Of a stretch of DNA of 64,000 bases, positions 33,403-44,542 are shown in pieces. The DNA lies in contig JAJHTX010000002.1 in the NCBI GenBank assembly GCA_032164295.1, forward strand, positions 1,984,001-2,048,000, read 5' to 3'. The number at the start of each line of letters is the position of its first letter. Positions within the stretch are counted from its first letter, which is position 1. The DNA is from Inonotus obliquus (lineage: Eukaryota; Basidiomycota; Agaricomycetes; Hymenochaetales; Hymenochaetaceae). The translations under genes and the position numbers were made by a program. The notes under the pieces are model-generated. The model ran no database searches. It saw only the letters and a program-made list of their open reading frames with translations, and was not told the origin of the DNA.

Positions 33403-36400
33403 ACCCTCGCCGCGTCTGCACTGTCGGAAAACGGGTGATTTGTGTCGGCGAGAATCAGATTAGTGGTCGTTGTTTATGAGCGATTTGCTCGACGTCGCCA
33501 ATTTTGTGTCGCCACGTACGGACGGACATTCGGATATTTCGAGAATGTCACTGAGGTGTGTTTCCATACATTGCGCTGTGTCTGTTGATTGAAAGCCTAG
33601 GGCCGACCGAGATTAGACTTACAAATTGTACCCTGATACTCCATTCGGAGTATGAGTGGTCGCTCGCCACTGTGCGTGCATCTGTAAATGGCTGAATGGC
33701 TAGCGCTTTCTAGATTACAGGGGCATGACACCGTCAATCGTACTCCGGGTATAAATCGAGACACATTACGACCACAATCACCTTTCTCGGAATTGACGAA
33801 GATGCGCTCTGAAAATAGCTTACTAGCAATATCACTTGCATTTACCTAGCCCAATATATATAATAATCTCGAGATGGCATATCCTACCATTTTACCACAA
33901 CCAGACATATGTAGGATTTAAGGCCATAAACAAAGGGCTCGGAGCCGAGTGCGTCTCGTCGGGCCTGGGTTCTTACTGCCCGCAGGCACAAGTCGAGGTG
34001 CCCAATTGTTTGCTAGACACCACACATTGGAATACAAAGTACCAAGCATGTGGTCTAGTGTCCTACAATAAGACAATATGCTCAAACAATTAGAAGCAAG
34101 CAAAGTGCAGTTACCCTCTTCTAGACTTTCAGGAGCCTCTAGAAGCCATTGCATTCCGTAAATGAATATGGAAGCGTAAACGGCCAGCACAGCAAACAGC
34201 TTTTGCGTATTGTATATATTTAGTTCAGGTACGAGAAGCCTTATAAGGAGAAGGTTACGGCAGCACGGATTACGGATTGTGAAGATAAAGATGAAGAAGC
34301 CATTGATAGAGAAGACTTTAATCATGTAAGTACATCCTTAAGAGCTAGAGAAAGCACAAATTAACTACCGAGATGATCATCTCACTGATTGAAGGAAGAA
34401 ATCCGGGAAAGAGATGAATTGGAAGTACTTGAAATACCCAGGTTCATGAGAAAATGACGATAGATCCGGTGATCCAGCAGGAGAAGAAGTAACATGGAGA
34501 AAATTGCGAACTCACGAGACATGATTAAATCCCGATCAGAGCTTTACGGCTGCATCTAATGGCCATAGGCAAGGAAATCATAGAGATGGAATGAAATGCA
34601 CTGGCATCAAAAGGGACGAGAACGGTTTGGATCGATGGTCAGGGGGTGAGGAAGGAAGCCTGGCCAAGAATCAGATGAGAGAGAGCTGTGCGATCATGAA
34701 AGGCACCGGTCATGCGATGCTGCTTGTCGCATGCATCAGTACACAGCTCGAAGGATCCGAACGAAAGTTGATATGGTTCACATGATCCCATCAGCGTGAC
34801 AGCGGAAACTGCGATCATCTTTTGCTGGACTATCATCTGGAAAGATGTACCAATGAAAGGTCAAGACGAGAGCGGAATCGCTGAATGATGAGAGATCAGG
34901 GATGCGGGATGAGATGAGATTTTATTTACCGGGGCGGGAGGGAGTTCCGATTATCGCGGTGTTCGTATGAGTGCTGATTGAAGAGAAATCGGTTTCAAAG
35001 TGCTAGACTATCCAAAGTCGGTATGCGCACGATTTAAGAACACGGCCGAACGAAGGTGAAAGTGTTCCAAAGTGAACATCATTGGAGACGTAAGAAATTT
35101 TCCCATTCGGCGAAGTGCGTACATTCATTGCATCTGGGCAGCAACAATGAAGGTACATCCGATCTTCTCTGAGCCGCGTGGCTTTCAGTGCAAAATAGAC
35201 GAGTCGTGGAAGTATCCTTGCTTGACCGAGTGGGCAGTAACACAAGACCAGGAGAGGATAGATAGCATCAACACCGCGTGGCATCAGCAGGTCTGCATCT
35301 TCTAGCCAAACCAAAGCACTTCCCAAGTCCAAGTAACTCTCGTCCTCGGAAATACAGGGCAAAACACTCTGAAGTGCGCGGGAATTGCGAATGTGAGGAT
35401 GGGAGACCATTCGTCTCCGGAACTTCGATAAAACCGAAAAAAGCCGCGAAGCTAACTTCTAGAAGCTCTGAAACGAAATTATAACATATGTTCAGTGAGG
35501 ACCCATGACCCCTAAGCTAAACATACAGCCAAAGGCATTGAAAACGGACTTACCGGGTCGTGTATGTATGGTGTATTTGATACAACACATGAGAACGGAC
35601 CCGAAAGGTATCGGGCTCGGAAGGAACAGCATCTTTCATCCAGACCAGAAACCAAACAACTCTTGGAGTCTTGGAAAGGCCGGGTCTTGGGAGGCTTGGG
35701 AAGGCAGAAATGAGATGATATTTTTGCCTGTAACGCCCGATGGTCGCGAGGTTTGGGTTCAGTAGTATGTGTGTATGTAAAACATGTATCAAGACTTGAT
35801 GAAATGAATCATCAAATAACAGGACAAGGGGGAGTACGCGCTGGGGTACGAGTAGCGCGGCGTTGGGTGTGCATTGAATTGTTGGAGCCAACCGATGTGT
35901 GGCTCTGATGCACTGTGTGAAGTGGTGACCTACCAGTCGGGGATGATTGCAACGGAACAGAGCGGGTCGGAAGGCCACCTGGGCATACTATATTTGGTAA
36001 CTAAGGAATGAGTGGTGAGAGATTATTTCCTAATGTGACCTGCTGAGCGTTCCATCACCGCGGGGGTTTGGGTCAGCAGCACTTGACGACCTTCTTCCAG
36101 TCTGTCGCAATTTTACGAGAACTAGTAAAAATGGTACTTCATCCGGTCTTCTACGGCGAAACACCTGGCTATATGTGTCTTCTCTCAATCTTTTCCCCAT
36201 CTCTCTATTATGACCATATGTCCGATCGTAGACGCTACTCAGCCAGCGGATGGTATAAGAGCCTGGTTGACCCCTAAACGAAAGCGGATACATTTGCACT
36301 GCTCGGTCTTATAACTCGTCTTGTCTATCTCTATTAGCTTGTCTCCGATCGACCTCTCACCCTGCCAGGGCCCTCTCGGTCCGCTTGGCCACGGTGCCAC

Positions 36401-36531
36401 AATCATCGAAACGGCGTATATAATCTCTCACCGTCATCCGCACCTCTTGGCTATTCCCCTTGAAGTTCTCTATCCCTGGTGATTAACCTCTATCTCAACA
36501 TCCATATCGAGGTACTCTACAACGGACGGTG
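33403..36531. other. Gene-poor region with one doubtful ORF
   Basis: About 3.1 kb holds no gene I can model with confidence. Apart from the membrane-like frame at 33918-34325, frames on both strands are short and of random-looking composition. No transposon domain or clear repeat was seen. The last few hundred bases should carry the promoter of the orphan at 36532. Confidence 0.4.
33918..34325 (-). CDS. Doubtful small membrane protein fragment
   Basis: A frame starting at 34325 has two hydrophobic stretches (SINGFFIFIFTI and LFAVLAVYASIFIYGMQWLL) and then LEAPESLEEG. A GTAACT donor follows directly at the end of that segment. Splicing to the TTGTAG acceptor about 58 bases on would give a stop two codons later. 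The hydrophobic core with an acidic C-terminus looks protein-like, but no upstream exon could be fixed and no family is recognised. It may be the last part of a small membrane protein or chance. Confidence 0.25.
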   Translation of the reverse strand: MIKVFSINGFFIFIFTIRNPCCRNLLLIRLLVPELNIYNTQKLFAVLAVYASIFIYGMQWLLEAPESLEEGNCTLLASNCLSILSYCRTLDHMLGTLYSNVWCLANNWAPRLVPAGSKNPGPTRRTRLRALCLWP

Positions 36532-37092
36532 ATGGCTACTTTAACGCAATCCGCCATGGCAGCCTCTCCATGTGCTGCTAGTAATGCAAGCCCAGGGAGG
36601 CACTATACTATGCAAGCACAATCGCATACGTCGCCACCGCCATCTACATCCCCATCATCATCGAGCGGACATAGCGCATTTGCATTCGCTCGAATTCATA
36701 ATGATGTTTGCCTCGTTCAAAGTATGGTCGTCTCCCGTCTCTCATCTGAATTCTACCTTCACATCTAAACAATCAAAAACACACGCACAACATTTTTCTT
36801 AACAGCAGATGCATCGTTAACGAATTCAAAGAGACCGTTATTATCCTCCCCAGTCGAGCTCGCCGTATTCCGGCACGAATTCGGTACGATGTTCCGATTA
36901 GCAAGACGTGCACGTTTACCTGCTCAGGATGTTCAATTACTCGCACCGCTTGACGAAGCTGGCGTGTTGTGTGATGCAGAGTCTGGTGTTGTGTTTCTGG
37001 CACGGGAGATGACCAATCAGTTGCTTCGATATACCTCTCCAACAACAATACGTCGGGTGCAGAATGTGAACGCTATCCGAAGACGCTATTAG
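36532..37092 (+). CDS. Small orphan protein with helical C-terminal half
   Basis: Two exons (36532-36721 and 36806-37092) give 158 residues. The N-terminal third is Ala/Ser/Pro/His-rich low complexity. The rest looks folded: a segment ending in SSPVELAVFRHEFGTMFRLA, RRARLPAQDVQLLAPLDEAG, GVVFLAREMTNQLLRYTSPT, and a basic end (NVNAIRRRY). The intron acceptor is AACAGCAG, a NAGNAG site that could yield two isoforms differing by one residue. It is convergent with the 19-exon gene. No family was recognised. Confidence 0.62.
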
Positions 37093-37333
37093 TGAGCGAT
37101 TCTGGATCAGTGGTGTCCCTTATGTCTTACTCGATTACAACCGCTCCTTATGTGCTGCTTTCTTTCATCATGCGTTATTGACGACAATGGACTCGCTTTT
37201 TAATAATCGGAAATCCTAATTTATTGCACAAGGATTTGTATCATTTGTATGTATTACACGCAGCTCTCGCAGTATAATACTATGTACCATAATCACCACG
37301 CGCTCTGAAGCTGTACAGCATCCGACTGGAAAT

Positions 37334-39828
37334 TTATCCCTTCTGCAGTTTGGAATACTCATCCTTCCAATTGTTATGCTCTTTAATTGCCGCCTTCCAT
37401 TTCTCCTCGAGTTCCGGATTACTGTTCTTCGCACCTGAAAGTCTCTTCCTATACTCGTTGAAGAATGCTTCAGCCCATTGATCGAGGTCCCTGTAGAAAG
37501 TTTCGCTCTTGACATCAATTTCTTCGAGCACGGACTTTTTCTTTTCCCATGGCTCTCTTATTAAACCTGGTATTTTACGTTGGTCTGCAAGTTTGAGAGG
37601 CTCCTTGGCTACTTCTATAAGCCAGTCCTTATGTTCTTTGCGTTTCTCGGCTTCTGTCTTACCTCCTGAGTCTGAGTCAAACTTAGTAGGCCGATTTGTC
37701 GCAGCACGTTGCTCCTTTTCTTGTCCATATCGTTTCATGGTTGTCTCTGGATCATAAACTGGTGCGTATGATTTATCTTCTCGCTGGTGGAACATCATAT
37801 GAGTATGCCGTATGCTATTTTAAATGAACACATACACGCGCTGGCTTTGGTATGGGGTCCCTTGTTTGTGGAGGCGCTTTAGAATACTGGTGCTCCTATC
37901 GGAAAAGTCAAGAAATCATATAGCACTCTGCAATAAGACACGCATACTGAGCCTCCTTTCTTAACATATGGTGTTTTGTCCATGCTTGGTTTCTGCCAGA
38001 AATGCCATTACAACAGGCATGTATTAGAAAATTTGTGTACATACTGGATTGTATGGGTTAGATACTTTAGACAAAGGGTCATCGCGCTGTTGGAAGATTC
38101 AGAAACCTGACGTGTTCTCTTACAAAACATACATACCGGATCTTTCCTCTCGGTCCTGGAATCTCCCCGTGAGGGCCTGCCATAGTAGTCTTCTGCTCGC
38201 CGCTAGAAATATTGTTAGGAGAACTGTATATGAGTTAGATTGTGCACGTACCGGGCTGTTTTGGTCCTGCTAAAGTAGGATAATTCAGCGATCTTTTTCA
38301 GCCTTTGTTGTAATATACTCATACCTTGTCTTTCTTCCTCTCCCTCAGCACATCGTCCTCCTTTGCTCTCCATTAGAAATACTGTTAAGAGAACTGTGTA
38401 TGAGTTGGATTGTATACGTACCGAATCAGTATAGCCCCATGTATGCCTCTGGAAATAGTACAGGATAATTCAGCAACCCTTTACAGCCTTCTGTTGTGAT
38501 ATATGCATACCAAGTCTCCCTTTGAAACTTTTGGAGTTTCGTCCTTCCTTGGTTTCTACCAGAAATGCCATTACAACAGCCATATATCAGTCAGATTGTG
38601 TACATACCAATTTGTCTTTCCTCTCGGCCCTGGGATCTCTTGTTGTGTCAATGTCCTTCCTTAGCTTCAGCCAGAAAAGACATTAAAATAACTGTATAGT
38701 AGTCGGGTTGTGTACATACCGAATCAGTATGGTCCTGTGTATGTGGCTGGGAATAGTGCAGAAGCAGGATAACTCAGTTTTACAGCCTTCCGTTGTAATG
38801 GATGCATACCTTCTCCGCGGGATACCTAGAGGTACTTCGTCCCCCTTTGCGCTAGTAATACTGCTAAGAGAAATGTATACGAGTCGGATTGTGCACATAC
38901 TGAGTCCTGTGTCGGCGGCGGAGGATTTTTCCTGCCCTGGAATTGGATAATTCAGCAAAAAATAATTAAAATGTTCTGGTAGCATGCACGCGTACCCCGA
39001 GTTCTTCTCCATAGTGACGGCGATCTCCCTGACGGCGGGGAGAAGAAGGACTGTGACCGCGACCGTGCCGCCGATCGACGCGATCATGACGGTCCGGGGC
39101 CGGGGGATGAGATGACGCGCCCTGACCGGGTGGCCGCGTAGTCTTTGGGCAATAATACTATTAGAATCAGCTGTATACCAATCGATTTCAACACCTACTA
39201 CCGCCGTTTGTGGTGGATAGCTTCCTTGGTAATTCCCACCATAGCCCGGTACTGCCTGAGGAAACATTCATGAAACATTCTACGGGACTGACCGAGTCGA
39301 ATGCATACCTGCGATGGTATAAAACTGAGCGGAGTGGTGTATGTGTTGCGAGTAGTAGCCGTCCAGTCATAGTTTGGTGACCCTGGTACTGCCTGCGGAA
39401 ACATTCATGAAACATTCTACGCACTGACCAAGTCGAATGCATACCTGCTGCGGTGGAGCACTGAGCGGAATGGTATATGTGTTGCGAGTAGTAGTCGTCC
39501 AGTCATATCTTGGTGACCCTGGTACTGCCTGCGGAAACATTCATGAAACATTCTACGGGACTGACCGAGTCGAATGCATACCTGCGATGGTATAAAACTT
39601 GACGGAGTGGTGTGAGCGCGGCGGGTACCAGTACTACTAGTAGTCTTCCAGTCACAGTATGCCGCAGCAGGGTTTTCATCAGGCTGGCCGTATCTCTGTT
39701 GGACACTTGAATAAGACATCCCATTAATATTCTAGTCAAGACACGCCTACCCAACTTGGAGGAGGTACACGCGATGTACTGCGTGTAATACGAGGCGGGG
39801 ACTGGTCTTTTCGCCCGTAGCGACTCAT
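37334..39828 (-). CDS. 19-exon repetitive polar protein built from symmetric phase-0 exons
   Basis: Nineteen exons of 18-147 nt plus a 450-nt last exon splice to 503 residues. Every exon length is a multiple of three and every intron is phase 0, so any exon can be skipped or duplicated without a frameshift. The N-terminus (MSRYGRKDQSPPRITRSTSR) leads into related exons reading AVPGSPRYDWTTTTRNTY, AVPGSPNYDWTATTRNTY and AVPGYGGNYQGSYPP. The middle consists of small charged exons with recurring TERKDP/AERKDKL and HTQDHTDS/HTWGYTDS motifs. The last exon is helical and Lys/Glu-rich (KYGQEKEQRA-like start, then KKSVLEEIDVKSETFYRDLD). No domain was recognised. The protein is polar with no signal peptide, so it is probably intracellular and partly disordered. 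The model rests on splice signals and phase; individual small exons could be wrong. Confidence 0.72.
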
Positions 39829-40518
39829 TCTGGACTGATATTTTATCTTAGGAGGAACGCTCGCGTTTTTATAGTACTTTCTGTAACTTTGCACAAGAGA
39901 TAGCTGCATCGAGCAAAGAACATCAACATTGAACTTTCGTGGCACTGGACCAGACGATGGAGTGAGATGCGCCACTATCCAGCATTCATTACACGTTCGT
40001 ATTCCCATACAGATATCTGTGACATCCTAGCAAGAAAATCCTTGCTCAAGTAGCTCTTGGCGAATCAGATACTTGGCAACTACTTTGCGGCGTGAGCTTT
40101 GTGAGATGCGCTTTGCGTTACTTTGCTAGTTCACTGACATCAAGGTAGCTCACCTGGACGACTGAGACCATAGAGTATACACGCCCGCGTTATAGAGAAC
40201 GCTGCTTCTGCACGTCATTTCACATTTCAATGAGGAACACCAGTAAGAGTTCACCTTCTTCCTTCACCGCCCGTAGAGCTCTAACTGCACGAGGCGATGC
40301 GCATTTCAGTCTTCCGGTAAATACGCTGGCTGAATGTGAAATCTTTCGACTAGAATGTAGAAAATGTCGAGTCGAGTAGTAACTCGTTTTTGTTGACATG
40401 GACATAAGGGGCATCCAAGTCACGTGCGTGTTTCACCGATGAAATTTGATGCGCGTAGGCGCGACGCACTCACCTTTACCCAGAGCTACTTCCATCTCGT
40501 GCAATCTCAACCATCCTC
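39829..40518. promoter_or_regulatory. Divergent promoter between the 19-exon gene and CTP synthase
   Basis: About 690 bases separate the two start codons, and no gene-like frame was found. Promoters of both genes must lie here. No TATA box stands out. Confidence 0.5.
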
Positions 40519-42907
40519 ATGACTAAGTACATTCTCGTATCAGGAGGCGTAGTGAGTGGCATAGGCAAGGGCGTTATCGGTATGGCGTGCGCTGTGGCCT
40601 TTCTTCATCATTCCGCTCCCCTCACAGGGCTTTCACAGCGTCCTCAACCGGCCTGCTGCTCAAAATGACCGGTCTCAAGGTGACCGCCATCAAGATTGAC
40701 CCATACATGAATATAGATGCCGGGACAATGGCACCGACTGAGCATGGTGAAGCACAGAGTTTCGAATGCATACCGCCCATTTGCATGAACTGATGCCAAT
40801 TGCTCAGGCGAAGTATATGTACTGAATGACGGCGGGGAGGTCGATCTTGACTTGGGAAACTATGAAAGATACTTGGATGTCACCCTTACGCGTGATAATA
40901 ACATCACGACGGGGAAGATTTACAAGCAAGTCATTGAGCGCGAGGTGCGTGAATTTGTTGCCACTAGTATTCTGGGCATCAGCTTATTTTGCTCCGACAG
41001 AGGAAAGGGGATTATCTAGGGAAAACAGTACAAATTGTACCCCACGTGACGAATGCTATCCAGGACTGGATCGAACGAGTTTCCAAGATTCCGTCCGATA
41101 ATACGGGCGAAGAACCTGACGTGTGTATAATTGAGGTTTGTAACTCTTTGTAACATAGCATGGAGCGTAGTTCTCATTCAATGATTAGCTTGGGGGTACT
41201 GTAGGGGACATTGAATCAGCTCCATTTATCGAAGCTATGCGACAATTTCAATTCCGCGTAGGACATTCCAATTTTGCACTCATCCATGTCTCGATGGTTC
41301 CAGACATTCATGGTGAACAGAAGACGAAACCGACACAGACAACTGTTCACCAACTCCGTGGCCTTGGACTGCTTCCTGATATCGTATGTCAACTACCAAT
41401 GCCGCTTGCCCTTCTATCCATCTTATGTTCGTTTCTGATCAGATTGCTTGCCGTCTTATCGTGCCCAGCCCTTTGCAACCTGCGACAAAGCAGAAGATCA
41501 GCATGTTCTGTCACGTTGGTGAAAACCAAGTGATTGGTGTACATGACATGGCATCGTTGTACCATGTCCCTCTCCTGCTCGAGTCGCAAGGCATTATCAC
41601 GTATCTCCAGAAACGTCTCGAGCTTCCGGACATAAATGATTTACCGAAGGCAATGATGGAACGCGGAGTCAGTCTGAATAAACGATGGAAAGAGTTGACG
41701 AAAGGTCAAGAACGACTATTCGACACGGTCTCAATAGCGTTAGTTGGCAAATACACCGTCCTCAAGGATTCGTACATGTCCGTTATAAAAGCGCTTGAAC
41801 ACTCTGCATTCCGTTGTCACAGAAAACTTGAGATTAAGGTTTGATCTCTGTTTCATCTTCACGAGGACTAGCTCACCCGAAATAGTGGGTCGAATCTTCA
41901 GACTTGGAGCCTGAGACGCAGGAGTCGAATCCAGTCAATTATCACGACGCGTGGCGGGCGGTTGTAGGTGCTAGGTGAGCACTCTTCTCTACCACTACGA
42001 GTTGCACGGGAGAGTAATTTCGTGCATAGTGGAATTCTTGTCCCTGGGGGGTTCGGTCAGCGTGGGACGGAAGGCATGATACAGGCCGTCAGATGGGCAC
42101 GCGAGCAGAAGATACCGTTCCTTGGTATCTGCCTCGGTTTCCAAGTCGCTGTCATCGAATGGGCGCGCAATGTATACAGCATACCGGGTAAGGCGTTACT
42201 TCAGCCATGTTCATTAGTTCCTCAAACAGATTTATTTGCCTTACAGATGCTAGCTCGGGCGAGTTTTCTGAAGAAGATGACAATTCTGTCGTAGTCTTCA
42301 TGCCCGAAGGCTCAAAAACACAAATGGGCGGAACGATGCGACTAGGATTACGGCCTACAGTATTCGCTTCAGACGATAACGTAAAATCCAAAGTCCGTGT
42401 ATTGTATGGTGGCGCGGATAAGGTCTGGGAGCGTCATCGGCATAGGTATGAGGTTTCTCCTCAGTATGTGAATCGGCTCGAGGAAAGTGGGATGCGTTTT
42501 GTCGGAAAGGACGAGAAGGGTGAACGTATGCAGATAATGGAACTCGCCGGTAGGTCCTTACTCAATCATAGGTTAGATTCATACTTAAAACATCCTGACC
42601 TTCTGTTTCTTTCCGTTCAGACCATCCATTCTTCGTTGGTTTACAGGCACATCCTGAGTTCTGCTCACGGCCGCTCAATCCTTCACCCCCCTTCCTCGGA
42701 TTCGTCGCTGCGGCTTGTGGACCGCAGGAGCTAGCTGAACAATGTGAATTGCAACGACAATCATTTGTACCGCCGCATCCACCAGGCTCGATGGTTGACG
42801 AAGCAACGATTATCGAAAAGCAGGCGAAGGCGGGCAATCTTGTCACTGCGGCGGCTCCTTCAAATGGCGTTAAAGCAACCGACATGGTGAATGGTGCCTC
42901 GATATGA
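40519..42907 (+). CDS. URA7: CTP synthase
   Basis: This enzyme makes CTP from UTP, ATP and glutamine, the last step of pyrimidine nucleotide synthesis and a supplier of phospholipid synthesis. Ten exons give roughly 600 residues. The synthetase domain starts [19 protein letters not shown] (P-loop) and contains [20 protein letters not shown] and [20 protein letters not shown]. The C-terminal glutaminase domain has [12 protein letters not shown], the nucleophile Cys in [10 protein letters not shown], and the His/Glu pair in QAHPEF. Phe follows the CLG motif where many family members have Met. The end carries an extra tail of about 50 residues. Introns are short with regular GT-AG sites. It is convergent with SF3A2. 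Confidence 0.93.
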
Positions 42908-43213
42908 CATAGTTTGCACGATCATCACCTGTTAGAGTATATGTATGTAGAGATCTCATGATACGTAAGCCACACACGTTGATACAAGTATTCTTATGTC
43001 CAATATGAATGATACTTTGCACAGCCTGAAGTTCTCGTCCAGTGTTCATTTTGGAAGCTCGAACCGAAATATAAGAGTAGATTACACGGAACCAAGTCTG
43101 GCGGCCGTTCAATCCACCATGTACCAAAAAAACATCGCGGATATTATGAATGAATCAGCACAGTCTGCCTGACGGAACAGGAAGAACCGCTATTATTATA
43201 AACCCAAACAGAA

Positions 43214-44109
43214 CTAATATTGCTGCTGCTTGAACATGAACTGGAAGCTGTACTGTTTCGTATCAAGATCCCAATGCGACCAGTTCCATCCATCTTCATC
43301 ATCGTCCTCATCTTCGATTTCTCGGGAAGGAATGCGGAAAGCAATGGTTTCGTATGGCTCAGCAGCAACCTACAATAAAGCTCAGGAATCCGAAAAAAAA
43401 GAAAGTGAAACGAGGAAACTCACGATAAGATACTGATAAGCTCTATTCGGAGGCTCTCGCTTCTGCTCCCAACAACTCATAAACCTCCTTCTTGGGTTGA
43501 CACCATCCTTAATCTGAGGCAAATGAACCTGGACCATCATCCCTTCCTGTCGGGTTTCCGGGTTGCGTACTTTCGTGACACGATAACCAGGTCTGCCAAT
43601 CTTCAAGAAGACCTTGCGTGCTACGTTTGTCTGTTGCGGGGCAATCGTCAATTGCGCATCTTTCATATCACGCGCCGCGCGACGAGCAAGGTTAGTTTGA
43701 TGTTTTTTCCCTTGTGTGTGGGCAAGGTATGATCCTTCGTTTGTGTGAAGCGTCAAGCAAAGACGGCATTCGAGAGACCCGAGATGGTTTCGTAGAATGT
43801 ATGGATCCTAACGTAACAAATAAAAGTTAATCTTGGGAAGCAAGGGCCACTCGGGATGAAGGAAGTACCTTTGCGAGATCGATAGTCTCCATCGCAAGCT
43901 TTCTGAGACGCTCCCTCCTATCAACATTGCTTTCCGATGCTCCCGCTACACCACCTCCACCAAATTTCGAACCAACACGATTCTGAACAGATGATTAACT
44001 TCTCATCTCATTTCACAAGACCGATAGCTTGTGCTAATCACCTGGTAATCTGAAGCAAGTATCAGCTTTCAATGTATCATCATGAAAGAACAGATTTCCA
44101 CCTACCCAT
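43214..44109 (-). CDS. SF3A2: Splicing factor 3A subunit 2 (PRP11 homologue)
   Basis: This is a U2 snRNP subunit that helps branch-site recognition and pre-spliceosome assembly in the nucleus. Five exons (44109-44106, 44049-44042, 43982-43869, 43807-43424, 43369-43214) give 221 residues. The first coding exon is only ATGG, and the second is the 8-nt microexon ATTACCAG; together they encode MDYQ, matching the MDFQ start of family members. The matrin-type C2H2 zinc finger (LECRLCLTLHTNEGSYLAHT, then GKKHQTNLARRAARD) is intact. It is followed by KIGRPGYRVTKVRNPE, PRRRFMSCWEQKREPPNRAY and AAEPYETIAFRIPSREIED. The protein stops after the conserved core and lacks the Pro-rich tail of animal SF3A2. 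Confidence 0.92.
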
Positions 44110-44542
44110 TTTCTAACTATGTGCTATGTCGAGCTGCACGTCGTGGGTGGGCGAAGGAGAGTGAGTCCGGGTCGACTGCGAGTCACTGCGTGACGTTACA
44201 TTTCGACTGATCTTATGTAAGCAAAGAGGAGAATAAATTTAAAAGGTGCTGCGCGTCAGGAGGACAAGCTAAGTGAATGAAGAAATGATATTAAATTTAA
44301 AAAAGAGGATAGTGTATAGACAGTTGTACTCAATACTTGTAGGGCAATAGTATAAACGAGCGAGGAAAACGAGTGGTGTACAGTGATTATGATTGCAAGG
44401 ACAGCGAAACAGAAATAAAATCCGGAAAGGAAGGAGAGGGTCGTTTGACTGACGGTAATGAAGCTTGAAAGAGTCTAAGGTAGATATTCACGTTTACAAT
44501 TACGGATGGTCTGTAGTTCTTGAGGAGTAAAGACGCGAGATG

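Noticed and set aside
38683..39267. A 194-codon frame over the 19-exon gene
   Set aside because: It reads through introns in another frame. The spliced phase-0 model explains the region better.
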